A stretch of 64,000 bases of DNA, taken from positions 83,757 through 147,756 of the forward strand of contig NZ_JANFCZ010000008.1 in assembly GCF_024391045.1 (NCBI RefSeq), given 5' to 3'. This document shows, one piece after another, positions 49,634-58,201 of this stretch. The notes under the pieces are model-generated. The model did no database searches. It saw nothing but the letters and a program-made list of their open reading frames with translations, and was not told where the DNA came from. This DNA is from Pseudarthrobacter sulfonivorans (GTDB lineage Bacteria > Actinomycetota > Actinomycetes > Actinomycetales > Micrococcaceae). Both the position numbers and the translations under genes were made by a program. Numbering within the stretch: position 1 is the stretch's first letter; each line of letters begins with the position of its first letter.

Positions 49634-50510
49634 AGCCGTCCTGGCTGCCGGAACCTGGCGCGTTGCCGCCCAGCCGCGCGGTGACCTTGTTCGCTGCTGC
49701 CATGCATGATTGGCCCAGGTTCTGGAGCCGCTCCTGGGAGACGCGGAACCGTGGGGCAGGAATGAGGACCGCGGCCACGACGTCTCCGCGGTGATCGTAG
49801 ACGGGCGCGGCAACGCCAACTTCATCAAGCGAGCTCTCCCCGTAGTTGACGGCCCACCCCCGGCGGAAGTCGTCCTTGAGTCGGACCAGGTAGCCGTCGA
49901 GGCTGGTCTCATCCACGCCCGCGTACGTGATGGCTCCGCTGCGTATGAGTGAGCGCACCCGCTCTTCGGGTTCCGTCGCGAGGAAAACCTGGACCGAGGC
50001 GCTCAACGCGTCGTTGTAGCGTGCCCCCAACGGCGTGGTGTGCTTGATCTGGTGCCGGCTGGCGATCTGCTCCACGCAGATGGACTGGTTGCCCTCCCAC
50101 ATCATCAGGGCACTGGTTTCGCCCGTCAGTTCGGTGAGCTCACGGAGGACCGGATAAGCGACGCGGCGCTCCTCCAGTTCAGCCAGCAGCGGCCCCGCGA
50201 CGGCGATCAGCCCCAATCCGAGGCGAAAACGGCGGGTGTCCTCGTCCCGCTCCACGAGGTTTTCCTGTTCAAAGGTCGCCAGGATCCGGGACACCGTGCT
50301 CTTGTGCAGGCCTACCCTGTTCGCAATTTCGGTGACGCCCAGCAACGGTTCGTCCGCGGTGAAGGAGCGAAGCACGGCGATGGCATTTTCAATGACCGAG
50401 GCACCCTTGGTGTCAGCCCTGCCGTTTACTTCGGCGCCGTTGGCTTCGGCCCTGTTGGTGTCATTGCCGTTGGTAGCGCGGGAATCTTTGGTCATGGTGC
50501 TCACTATCAT
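49632..50510 (-). CDS. IclR-family regulator of the creatinine operon
   Basis: A 292-residue protein: a 40-residue Asn/Ala/Glu/Thr-rich N-terminal extension, then winged HTH (about 45-105, with L-G-V-T-E-I-A-N-R-V-G-L-H-K-S-T-V-S-R) and an effector domain (about 120-280). It is the last gene of the transporter-creatinase-creatininase operon, with its start overlapping the creatininase stop (ATGA), so it is probably the operon's own regulator. A shorter start at 50495 is possible. Candidate targets are the GTTGC/GCAAC repeats near 54150. Confidence 0.86.
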   Translation of the reverse strand: MIVSTMTKDSRATNGNDTNRAEANGAEVNGRADTKGASVIENAIAVLRSFTADEPLLGVTEIANRVGLHKSTVSRILATFEQENLVERDEDTRRFRLGLGLIAVAGPLLAELEERRVAYPVLRELTELTGETSALMMWEGNQSICVEQIASRHQIKHTTPLGARYNDALSASVQVFLATEPEERVRSLIRSGAITYAGVDETSLDGYLVRLKDDFRRGWAVNYGESSLDEVGVAAPVYDHRGDVVAAVLIPAPRFRVSQERLQNLGQSCMAAANKVTARLGGNAPGSGSQDG

Positions 50511-51331
50511 TGCGCATAGTCAGCGGAAAGCGGGGGTGTGGCGGGTTCGGTGAGTTCGCGGTTCAGCTCGCGGGACAGGTCCGCGGCCAGGTCTTCGACA
50601 ACCTGCCGGTAGAGCAGCTCGCCCTTGGCCGCGCTGGACCCGGCGGCCGAGGAGAGGCAGCCTGTGGCCGGTGTGCGTTCAGGAACCACGGGGAGCCTGT
50701 CGAAGCGCGGCAGGACTGCGGCCGGACCATCCACCAGGCGGTCCATGCCAACCCGTGCGGGCTCAAGGTGCAGCATCAGTGAGGTTTCCAGCACGCCGCC
50801 GTGCTCGATGTCCCAGCCCGGGAACCCGTCCGGGTAGACCTCCGTCAGCGTGTCCTGGCTGACGAAGTCCCAGTAGGACAGCAGGAGCACGCTCTGCTCC
50901 GCGCCCGGTTTGATGCCCAGCTCCTCCAGCGCCAGGTCAATGCCCTCGTAGAGAAACTGGTAGTTCTCGAAGTGGCCGTTGACAAAAACCACGTGCCGGA
51001 CGCCCTGGGTGAGGAAGGACTTAACAAGGTTGCGCGCCACCCCGATCAGCGTTGCACCGTCGAGGCTGGTGGTCCCGGAGAGGTGGTTGCCGCCCCCGGA
51101 TTTCTGCTGCGACTTGTACCCGTAGGCGATCGGCTGGGCAACGAGTGCTCCCAGCCGCCTTGCGACACCATCGGCGAAGCGCGACGAGAGGAGGGTGTCA
51201 GTGCCCAGCGGCAGGTGCGGACCGTGCTGCTCCAGGGACCCGACAGGGATCAGGACGATCGCTTCCCCGGAGGACAGGACTTCGCGGTAGGCGAAGGCGT
51301 CCAGGTCTTCCAGAAATACTGAGTTGTCCAT
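50507..51331 (-). CDS. Creatininase-family amidohydrolase
   Basis: Probably opens the creatinine ring to creatine. 274 residues from ATG 51331 (AAGGAG upstream); a longer frame to 51379 lacks support. The metal-site elements of the family are present: G-S-L-E-Q-H-G-P-H-L-P-L-G-T-D-T, V-N-G-H-F-E-N and E-H-G-G-V-L-E-T-S. Family members also hydrolyse other lactams and formamides, but the adjacent creatinase and sarcosine oxidase make creatinine the likely substrate. Confidence 0.87.
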   Translation of the reverse strand: MDNSVFLEDLDAFAYREVLSSGEAIVLIPVGSLEQHGPHLPLGTDTLLSSRFADGVARRLGALVAQPIAYGYKSQQKSGGGNHLSGTTSLDGATLIGVARNLVKSFLTQGVRHVVFVNGHFENYQFLYEGIDLALEELGIKPGAEQSVLLLSYWDFVSQDTLTEVYPDGFPGWDIEHGGVLETSLMLHLEPARVGMDRLVDGPAAVLPRFDRLPVVPERTPATGCLSSAAGSSAAKGELLYRQVVEDLAADLSRELNRELTEPATPPLSADYAQ

Positions 51332-51412
51332 GCTGGTGGTGCTCCTTGTTTGGTGGGAAAGCGGCGCCGTGTTGGTCACGGCGCCGCTTTCCCGGCCGGC
51401 TGTTTGGTGGTG

Positions 51413-52666
51413 TTAGGCGCCGATGATGTTGTATTCGGGGCCGAAGGGGAACTTGGTGATGTTCTCTGCTCCGTCTTCGCCCACCACGAGGATGTCATGC
51501 TCGCGGTAGCCGCCGGCACCCGGCTGGCCGTCCAGGACGGTGATCATCGGTTCCATGGATACCACCATGCCCGGTTCCAGGACCGTGTCGATGTCCTCGC
51601 GGAGTTCCAGCCCGGCTTCGCGGCCGTAGTAGTGGCTGAGGACACCGAAGGAGTGGCCGTAGCCGAACGTGCGGTTGGCCAGGAGGCCGTGGCCGACGTA
51701 GATCTCGTTGAGCTCTGCAGCGATGTCCTTGCAGACGGCGCCGGGCTTGATGAGTTCCAGGCCGCGCTTGTGGACCTCAACGTTGATGTTCCACAGTTCC
51801 AGCGAGCGGGCATCCGGTTCGCCGTAGAAGAGGGTACGCTCCAGGGCCGTGTAGTAGCCCGAGGTCATGGGGAAGCAGTTCAGGGACAGGATGTCGTGTT
51901 CCTGGATCTTGCGGGTGGTGGCCCAGTTGTGGGCGCCGTCGGTGTTGATGCCGGACTGGAACCAGACCCAGGTGTCGCGGATTTCGGAGTCCGGGAAAGT
52001 GCGGGCGATCTCGTGGACCATGGCTTCGGTGCCGATCAGGGCAACTTCGTATTCGGTGATGCCGGCCGTGATGGCGTTGCGGATGGCCTCGCCGCCGAGG
52101 TCGCCGATCCGGGCACCGTGCTTGATGACCTCGATTTCCTCGGCGGACTTGATCATGCGCTGGCGCATGGCGGCCTGGGCCACGTCCACCAGGGTGGCGC
52201 CGGCGAAGGCGGCCTGGATCTTGTTGCGGTTGTCCAGCGGCAGCGAGTCATCCTCGACGCCGAGGCGGCGCGGGTTGATGCCGCGGGTGCGCAGGACTTC
52301 CTGGATGGCGAAGATGTAGTTGTCCCGGCGCCAGTCCGTGTAGATGATGTTGTCGCCGAAGCTGCGGCGCCACGGCATGCCTGCGTCGATGTTGGCGGTA
52401 ACGGTGACGTTGTCGTCCTTGGTGACCACCATGGCGTAGGAGCGGCCGAAGGTGGTGAACAGGAAGTCGGAGTAGTACTTGATGGAGTGGTAGCTGGTCA
52501 GGATGACGGCGTCGAGGTCCTTCTCGGCCATGATGCGGCGCAGGCCGGACAGGCGGCGCTCGAACTCGGTATCGGAGAAGGTCAGGCTGACTTTCTTACC
52601 GTTCTTAAGGACCTTGGTCCGCTCCAGTTCGGCGATGGACGATGCGTTTTCGGTGGTGATGGTCAT
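51413..52666 (-). CDS. Creatinase (creatine amidinohydrolase)
   Basis: Hydrolyses creatine to sarcosine and urea. 417 residues from ATG 52666, close to the about 405-410 of known creatinases; an in-frame start at 52726 is less likely. It has the pita-bread fold of M24 peptidases, with the creatinase-like S-Y-H-S-I-K-Y-Y-S-D-F-L, the W-R-R-D-N-Y block, D-T-W-V-W-F-Q-S-G-I-N-T-D-G-A-H-N, G-Y-G-H-S-F-G-V-L-S-H-Y-Y-G-R-E and V-V-S-M-E-P-M. No metal is needed in this subfamily. It is in an operon with the transporter upstream and creatininase downstream. Confidence 0.93.
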   Translation of the reverse strand: MTITTENASSIAELERTKVLKNGKKVSLTFSDTEFERRLSGLRRIMAEKDLDAVILTSYHSIKYYSDFLFTTFGRSYAMVVTKDDNVTVTANIDAGMPWRRSFGDNIIYTDWRRDNYIFAIQEVLRTRGINPRRLGVEDDSLPLDNRNKIQAAFAGATLVDVAQAAMRQRMIKSAEEIEVIKHGARIGDLGGEAIRNAITAGITEYEVALIGTEAMVHEIARTFPDSEIRDTWVWFQSGINTDGAHNWATTRKIQEHDILSLNCFPMTSGYYTALERTLFYGEPDARSLELWNINVEVHKRGLELIKPGAVCKDIAAELNEIYVGHGLLANRTFGYGHSFGVLSHYYGREAGLELREDIDTVLEPGMVVSMEPMITVLDGQPGAGGYREHDILVVGEDGAENITKFPFGPEYNIIGA

Positions 52667-52718
52667 GGTGGTGTTGCCTTTCTGTGGTGCAGTTACGTGA
52701 GATGAAAGAGGAAGTCTG

Positions 52719-54122
52719 TTATTCATGGCGCAGCGGTTCTTTGCAGGTTTCCCTGGAGAGCGCGACGGCGATCAGTGAAATGACGGCCGCACCCACGAGG
52801 TACCAGGCGGGGGCCAGGTCGTTGGCGGTAGCAGCGATCAGGAGGGTTGCCATAAACGGGGCGGTGCCGCCGAAAAGGGCATTGGAGAGGTTGAAGCTGA
52901 CCGCGAAGCCGCTGTAGCGGACCCGGGTGGGGAACATCTCGGCCAGGAAGCTGGGAAGCGTCCCGTCGTTGAGGGTGAGCATGGCGCCCAGCAGGATTTG
53001 GACGAGGACGATGACCAGGAAATTGCCGGTTCCCAGCAGGGCGAAGGCGGGCACGGTCAGCACGATGAAAGTGATGGACGCACTGATCAGCACCTTCTTG
53101 CGTCCGTACCGGTCCGAGAGCATCCCTGTCAGGAAGATGAATCCGATGTAGGTCAGCAGGGCAATGGTCGTGGCAAGGAATGATTCGGTTTCGCCGAGGC
53201 CAAGCTCCGAGGACAAGTACGTGGGCATGTAGCTGAGGATGACGTAGAACCCGACGGCGTTGAGCAGCACGGCTCCGACCGCCTGCAGCAGCTGCCGCCA
53301 GTGGTTCCGGAAGAGGCTCGAGACAGGCGCCTTGACCGCCTCGTCCTCCTTGGCGAGCTCACGGAACACAGGGGTGTCCTCAAGCTTGTTCCGGATGTAG
53401 CGGCCGATCAGGCCCATCGGTGCAGCGAGCAGGAACGGCAGGCGCCAGCCCCAGCTGTGCATGGCGTCGGATGTGAGCACTACTGTCAGCAGGCCTGCCA
53501 GCAGGGAGCCCAGGAGCAGGCCCGCAGCCGTACTGGCCGGGACAACCGCAGCGTACACGCCGCGCTTGTTGGCGGGAGCGTATTCCACGAGGAAGGCCGA
53601 GGCCCCGGCGTACTCACCGGAGGCGGAGAAGCCTTGAATCACCCGGATGATCAGCAGCAGGACCGGCGCCCAGATGCCGATCGTGTCGTAACCCGGGATC
53701 AGTGCGATGCAGAACGTTGCCCCGGACATGATCAGGATGGACAGCGACAGCGCCGTCCGCCGGCCCACTCTGTCACCAATATGGCCCCAGACAAACCCGC
53801 CGAGCGGGCGGACCAGGAACGAGATGGCAAACAGGGCGAACGTGAGGAGGAGTCCGGTCTGGGGATCCGACTCGGGAAAGAACACTGTGGCAATGGTGAC
53901 GGCAAGGTAGCCGTAGACGGCGTAGTCGAACCACTCAACGAAGTTGCCGATGAAGCTGGCCGCAATGACCCTGCGGCGGGTTTCCTTGCTGACTGCGTTG
54001 TCAGCGGGGTCATAGCCCTGGCCGCTCAGGGTAGTGCGGCCAGTACTGGAGGTCTCGCGCGGGTCGCGCGGCTCCGGGTTGGTTCCGCGGCCACGGGCCG
54101 GGGAGGAAGTTTCGTTACTCAT
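52719..54122 (-). CDS. MHS-family MFS transporter, probable creatinine/creatine uptake
   Basis: About 467 residues and 12 membrane helices, with G-N-F-V-E-W-F-D-Y-A-V-Y and G-H-I-G-D-R-V-G-R-R typical of metabolite:H+ symporters. A 50-residue hydrophilic, disordered N-terminus precedes the first helix. The ATG at 54122 is the natural start; the frame is open to 54443 without support. As first gene of the creatinine operon it likely imports creatinine, creatine or sarcosine. Confidence 0.9.
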   Translation of the reverse strand: MSNETSSPARGRGTNPEPRDPRETSSTGRTTLSGQGYDPADNAVSKETRRRVIAASFIGNFVEWFDYAVYGYLAVTIATVFFPESDPQTGLLLTFALFAISFLVRPLGGFVWGHIGDRVGRRTALSLSILIMSGATFCIALIPGYDTIGIWAPVLLLIIRVIQGFSASGEYAGASAFLVEYAPANKRGVYAAVVPASTAAGLLLGSLLAGLLTVVLTSDAMHSWGWRLPFLLAAPMGLIGRYIRNKLEDTPVFRELAKEDEAVKAPVSSLFRNHWRQLLQAVGAVLLNAVGFYVILSYMPTYLSSELGLGETESFLATTIALLTYIGFIFLTGMLSDRYGRKKVLISASITFIVLTVPAFALLGTGNFLVIVLVQILLGAMLTLNDGTLPSFLAEMFPTRVRYSGFAVSFNLSNALFGGTAPFMATLLIAATANDLAPAWYLVGAAVISLIAVALSRETCKEPLRHE

Positions 54123-54144
54123 GTATCCACCAAATTGGTTGGGG

Positions 54145-54174
54145 GTTGCATTCAGCGCAACGCTGTTGCAACAG
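54145..54174. promoter_or_regulatory. GTTGC/GCAAC repeats upstream of the transporter gene
   Basis: GTTGC-N7-GCAAC (54145-54161) is followed by the perfect palindrome CTGTTGCAACAG (54163-54174). Both lie within 55 nt of the transporter start and are candidate operators for the IclR protein encoded in the operon. The rest of the gap to 54321 shows nothing I can name. Confidence 0.4.
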
Positions 54175-54321
54175 ACTATGGCGTGATCGATGACACAGTC
54201 AATAGCTTTAAGTGCTGATCTTTCAAATAAATTCAGCCGCACTTCGACGGCCGATCGGACCCAAGCCGCGCCGATGTCTGCGATGGTCGTTGCAGTGGAT
54301 GGTGGCTTGTTGCAAAAAAAT

Positions 54322-54353
54322 AAAGCCTGCCCGGCATCGGCCGGGCAGGCTTT
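54322..54353 (-). terminator. Intrinsic terminator of the GntR gene
   Basis: 14-bp perfect stem (54322-54335 with 54340-54353) and 4-nt loop. On the minus strand it is followed by a T-rich run (T-T-T-A and seven T). It lies 17 nt past the GntR stop. On the plus strand a shorter T-run also follows, so it may work both ways. Confidence 0.85.
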
Positions 54354-54369
54354 GGTTTTTGCTGAGCAC

Positions 54370-55041
54370 TCAGAGCACCTTGCGGATGGTTTCCTCAAAG
54401 CTCGTGACGTGGTGCAGCGCGAGTTCAGCGGCTTTGTCGGCATCGCCGGCCGCCACCGCCTTCAGCAGGTCAACGTGCTCGGTGATATGGCCGCTGACGG
54501 AAGGGACCTTGTCCAGGACGAGGCACCAGATGCGGGTGGCCAGGTTGTCGTAACGGATCAGGGTGTCTTCCAAATGGGGGTTCGCGGCTGCCTTGTAGAT
54601 CAGCCGGTGCACGGTCAGGTCATACCGCATCAGCTCCCGGGACTCGGCCGGGCTGGGGTCAAGCCCCGCGATGGTGTCAGCAACGTCCAGCAATTCGCGG
54701 CGAACGGCGGCGCTGGCCCGGGTGGCCGCGCTGCGTGCCGCGAGGGGCTCCAGCAGCTCCCGCACCTCGGAGACGTCAGCCAGCTCCGTGAAGTCCACAC
54801 TGGTGGCGAACGTTCCGCGGCGGGGATAGGAAACCACCAGATGGTCCACCTCCAGCCGCTTGATGGCCTCGCGCACAGGGGTCCGGCCGAAGCCCAGCTC
54901 GCCCGCGAGCTGGCCGTCATTAATGGGTTCACCCGGGCGGATCTCAAGCATGATCAACTTGTCCCGCAGCTGCCGGTAGGCGGATTCCGCCTGGGACAGC
55001 GCCTCACTCTCGGCGGGAGGCAGTGCCTGTAGTGCGGTCAT
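54370..55041 (-). CDS. GntR-family regulator with FCD domain, next to the sarcosine operon
   Basis: A 223-residue protein: winged HTH (about 18-80, with L-A-G-E-L-G-F-G-R-T-P-V-R-E-A-I-K-R-L) and FCD domain (about 90-215, with Y-D-L-T-V-H-R-L-I and the late E-H-V-D-L-L-K-A-V block). It is divergent from glyA, and a perfect 14-bp palindrome lies in the glyA promoter, so it is likely the repressor of glyA-soxBDAG-sdaA-purU, perhaps responding to sarcosine or glycine. Confidence 0.87.
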   Translation of the reverse strand: MTALQALPPAESEALSQAESAYRQLRDKLIMLEIRPGEPINDGQLAGELGFGRTPVREAIKRLEVDHLVVSYPRRGTFATSVDFTELADVSEVRELLEPLAARSAATRASAAVRRELLDVADTIAGLDPSPAESRELMRYDLTVHRLIYKAAANPHLEDTLIRYDNLATRIWCLVLDKVPSVSGHITEHVDLLKAVAAGDADKAAELALHHVTSFEETIRKVL

Positions 55042-55139
55042 GCTTCGCTCCTTTCTTCGCTCGTGGAACCTGGTCAGGGCCGACGCATAAAACTAGTTTT
55101 CGTTCCGCCCTTGACTCTCATGTGATCCCAATCATACCA

Positions 55140-55169
55140 TTGACCTCACACTGATATATCAGTCATAAG
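55140..55169 (+). promoter_or_regulatory. glyA operon promoter with palindromic operator in the spacer
   Basis: TTGACC (55140-55145), an 18-nt spacer and CATAAG (55164-55169). The perfect 14-bp palindrome ACTGATATATCAGT (55150-55163) fills the spacer, where a bound repressor would block polymerase. The divergent GntR gene is the obvious source of the binding protein. Confidence 0.6.
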
Positions 55170-55196
55170 AACAGTGGTATTTCAAAAGGAGCATCC

Positions 55197-56552
55197 GTGG
55201 TTGAGCAGTTGAACGACCGACTTTCCATAGTCGATCCCGAGGTCCAGCAGGCCATCGCCAACGAACTGGGCCGTCAGCAGTCCACCCTGGAAATGATCGC
55301 GTCGGAGAACTTTGCCCCGTCCGCCGTCATGGAGGCGCAGGGCTCTGTGCTGACAAACAAATACGCCGAGGGCTACCCCGGCAAGCGCTACTACGGCGGC
55401 TGCGAGCACGTTGATGTGATCGAACAGCTGGCCATCGACCGCGTCAAGGCCCTCTTCGGCGCGGAATTCGCCAACGTCCAGCCGCACTCCGGCGCCCAGG
55501 CCAACGCCGCCGCCATGTTCGCCCTGCTGAACCCGGGCGACACCATCATGGGCCTGAGCCTGGCCCACGGCGGCCACCTCACCCACGGCATGAAGATCAA
55601 CTTCTCCGGCAAGCTCTACAACGTCATCCCGTACAACGTGCGTGAATCCGACCTCCGGATCGACATGGCCGAGGTTGAAGCACTGGCCCTGGAGCACCGG
55701 CCCAAACTGATCGTGGCCGGCTGGTCCGCCTACTCCCGCCAGCTCGACTTCGCCGAGTTCCGCCGCATCGCGGACCTCGTGGGCGCCTACCTGATGGTGG
55801 ACATGGCCCACTTCGCGGGCCTGGTGGCCGCAGGGCTGCACCCGAACCCGGTGCCGTACGCCGACGTCGTCACCACCACCACCCACAAAACCCTCGGCGG
55901 TCCGCGCGGCGGCGTCATCCTGGCCAAGGAGCAGTACGCCAAGAAGATCAACAGCGCCGTGTTCCCCGGCCAGCAGGGCGGCCCGCTGGAGCATGTGATC
56001 GCCGCTAAGGCTGTGGCCTTCAAGCTCGCAGGCTCCCCCGAATTCAAGGAACGCCAGGAACGGGTCCTGCAGGGATCCAAACTGCTGGCCGAACGGCTCC
56101 TCCGCGACGACGTTGCCGCGGCAGGCATCTCCGTGGTCAACGGCGGCACCGACGTGCACTTGGTCCTCGTGGACCTTCGCCATTCAGAACTTGACGGCCA
56201 GCAGGCCGAAGACGCCCTGCACCGGATCGGCATCACCGTGAACCGCAATGCTGTCCCGTTCGACCCCCGCCCGCCAATGGTGTCCTCCGGACTCCGGATC
56301 GGCACGCCGGCCCTCGCCACCCGCGGCTTCGGCGCCGTCGAGTTCACGGAGGTTGCCGACATTATCGCGACGGCGTTGATCGCCGCTGCCAACACCGGCA
56401 CCTCCGGGAGTGCATCCCTCGACGAAAGCACCGTCGTCGAACTCCGCGCCCGCGTGACCGCACTTGCCGAGCAGTTCCCCCTTTACGCCCACCTCAATGG
56501 CGGCACCGACGTTGCCGCTTTCGAATCTGACCTGATTGGAGCAGCCCAGTGA
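55197..56552 (+). CDS. glyA: Serine hydroxymethyltransferase
   Basis: Interconverts glycine plus 5,10-methylene-THF and serine; here it should run toward serine, using both products of sarcosine oxidase. 451 residues, with [35 protein letters not shown] and the PLP Lys in [13 protein letters not shown]. It starts with GTG 5 nt after AAGGAG. The end overlaps soxB. It is probably a catabolic copy separate from a housekeeping glyA elsewhere (inference). Confidence 0.95.
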   Translation: MVEQLNDRLSIVDPEVQQAIANELGRQQSTLEMIASENFAPSAVMEAQGSVLTNKYAEGYPGKRYYGGCEHVDVIEQLAIDRVKALFGAEFANVQPHSGAQANAAAMFALLNPGDTIMGLSLAHGGHLTHGMKINFSGKLYNVIPYNVRESDLRIDMAEVEALALEHRPKLIVAGWSAYSRQLDFAEFRRIADLVGAYLMVDMAHFAGLVAAGLHPNPVPYADVVTTTTHKTLGGPRGGVILAKEQYAKKINSAVFPGQQGGPLEHVIAAKAVAFKLAGSPEFKERQERVLQGSKLLAERLLRDDVAAAGISVVNGGTDVHLVLVDLRHSELDGQQAEDALHRIGITVNRNAVPFDPRPPMVSSGLRIGTPALATRGFGAVEFTEVADIIATALIAAANTGTSGSASLDESTVVELRARVTALAEQFPLYAHLNGGTDVAAFESDLIGAAQ

Positions 56553-57769
56553 GCACGCATCAGCTCCCCGAGCACCCGGATTTCCTCTGGCGCAACCCGG
56601 ACCCCAAGAAAAGCTACGACGCCGTTATCGTCGGCGGCGGCGGCCACGGCCTGGCCACCGCCTACTTCCTGGCCAAGAACCACGGGATGACCAACATCGC
56701 CGTCCTGGAAAAGGGCTGGCTGGCCGGCGGCAACATGGCCCGGAACACCACCATCATCCGCTCCAACTACCTCTGGGACGAGAGCGCGGCCATCTACGAG
56801 CACGCCCTCAAGCTCTGGGAGATCCTGCCCGAGGAACTCGAATACGACTTCCTGTTCAGCCAGCGCGGCGTCATGAACCTCGCCCACACCCTGGGCGATG
56901 TCCGCGAGAGCATGCGCCGCGTGGGAGCGAACCAGCTCAACGGCGTGGACGCTGAATGGCTGGACCCCAAGCAGGTCAAGGAACTCTGCCCCATCCTGAA
57001 CATCAGCGACGACATCCGCTACCCCGTCATGGGCGCCACCTACCAGCCGCGCGCAGGCATCGCCAAGCACGACCACGTTGCGTGGGCCTTCGCCCGCAAG
57101 TGCGACGAGATGGGCGTGGACATCATCCAGAACTGTGAAGTCACCGGCTTCATCAAGGACGGCAACCGCGTCACCGGCGTCAAGACCACCCGCGGCACCA
57201 TCAACACCGAAAAGGTGGGCCTCGCCGCAGCCGGTCACAGCTCCGTGCTGGCCGAAATGGCAGGCTTCGAGCTTCCCATCCAGTCCCACCCGCTCCAGGC
57301 ACTGGTCTCCGAACTGCACGAGCCGGTCCACCCCACGGTGGTCATGTCCAATCACGTGCACGTCTACGTCTCCCAGGCCCACAAGGGCGAACTGGTCATG
57401 GGCGCCGGCGTGGACTCCTACAACGGCTACGGCCAGCGCGGTTCCTTCCACGTCATCGAGCACCAGATGGCTGCCGCCGTCGAGCTTTTCCCCATCTTTG
57501 CCCGGGCCCACGTGCTCCGGACCTGGGGCGGCATCGTGGACACCACCCTGGACGCCTCCCCCATCGTCGGCAACACCCCGGTGGAGAACATGTTCGTGAA
57601 CTGTGGCTGGGGCACCGGCGGCTTCAAGGCCACCCCGGCTGCCGGCCTCACCTTCGCCCACAACATCGCCACGGGCACGCCGCACAAGCTGAACCAGCCC
57701 TTCTCGCTGGAACGCTTCGAAACCGGAGCCCTCATCGACGAACACGGCGCAGCCGCCGTGGCCCACTAG
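56549..57769 (+). CDS. soxB: Heterotetrameric sarcosine oxidase, beta subunit
   Basis: A 406-residue flavoprotein that oxidises sarcosine. It has an FAD Rossmann motif [13 protein letters not shown] near residue 30, [20 protein letters not shown], the K-H-D-H-V-A-W region where the covalent FMN His lies in this family, and the C-terminal [11 protein letters not shown] block. It starts with GTG overlapping glyA. It forms the complex with SoxD, A and G encoded next. Confidence 0.95.
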   Translation: MSTHQLPEHPDFLWRNPDPKKSYDAVIVGGGGHGLATAYFLAKNHGMTNIAVLEKGWLAGGNMARNTTIIRSNYLWDESAAIYEHALKLWEILPEELEYDFLFSQRGVMNLAHTLGDVRESMRRVGANQLNGVDAEWLDPKQVKELCPILNISDDIRYPVMGATYQPRAGIAKHDHVAWAFARKCDEMGVDIIQNCEVTGFIKDGNRVTGVKTTRGTINTEKVGLAAAGHSSVLAEMAGFELPIQSHPLQALVSELHEPVHPTVVMSNHVHVYVSQAHKGELVMGAGVDSYNGYGQRGSFHVIEHQMAAAVELFPIFARAHVLRTWGGIVDTTLDASPIVGNTPVENMFVNCGWGTGGFKATPAAGLTFAHNIATGTPHKLNQPFSLERFETGALIDEHGAAAVAH

Positions 57770-57796
57770 CCGCCGTCCCATAGAAAGAAGACGCAC

Positions 57797-58201
57797 ATGC
57801 TGCTTATCTCCTGCCCCAACTGCGGCTCACGCGACGAGACCGAGTTCCACTACGGCGGCCAGGCCCACGTGCCCTACCCGGAGAACCCGAACGAGCTGAA
57901 CGACAAGGAATGGGCCCACTTCCTGTTCTACCGGGAAAACACCAAGGGCATCTTCGCCGAACGCTGGCTGCACAGCACCGGCTGCCGCCAGTGGTTCAAC
58001 ATGCTCCGCGACACCGTCACCTACGACATCAAGGTCGTCTACCCGATGGGAACGCCCCGGCCTGATGCCGCCGGCCGGACAACCGCCGAAACCGGCACAG
58101 CAAGCCTTGCCCCGGACAGCACCACCACGGGAAGCGCCGCTCCCAGCACCTCCACCACCAGCATCTCCAGCACCACCGCCCCGGAAGGAGCAACCAAGTG
58201 A
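57797..58201 (+). CDS. soxD: Sarcosine oxidase delta subunit with a Ser/Thr-rich tail
   Basis: 134 residues. The first 90 or so are the zinc-binding SoxD fold: C-P-N-C-G near the start, [21 protein letters not shown] and V-T-Y-D-I. It holds the complex together and carries zinc. The last 40 or so residues are an Ala/Ser/Thr/Gly tail not found in the about 98-residue Corynebacterium subunit. AAAGAAGA-type sequence precedes the ATG. It ends overlapping soxA (GTGA). Confidence 0.93.
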   Translation: MLLISCPNCGSRDETEFHYGGQAHVPYPENPNELNDKEWAHFLFYRENTKGIFAERWLHSTGCRQWFNMLRDTVTYDIKVVYPMGTPRPDAAGRTTAETGTASLAPDSTTTGSAAPSTSTTSISSTTAPEGATK

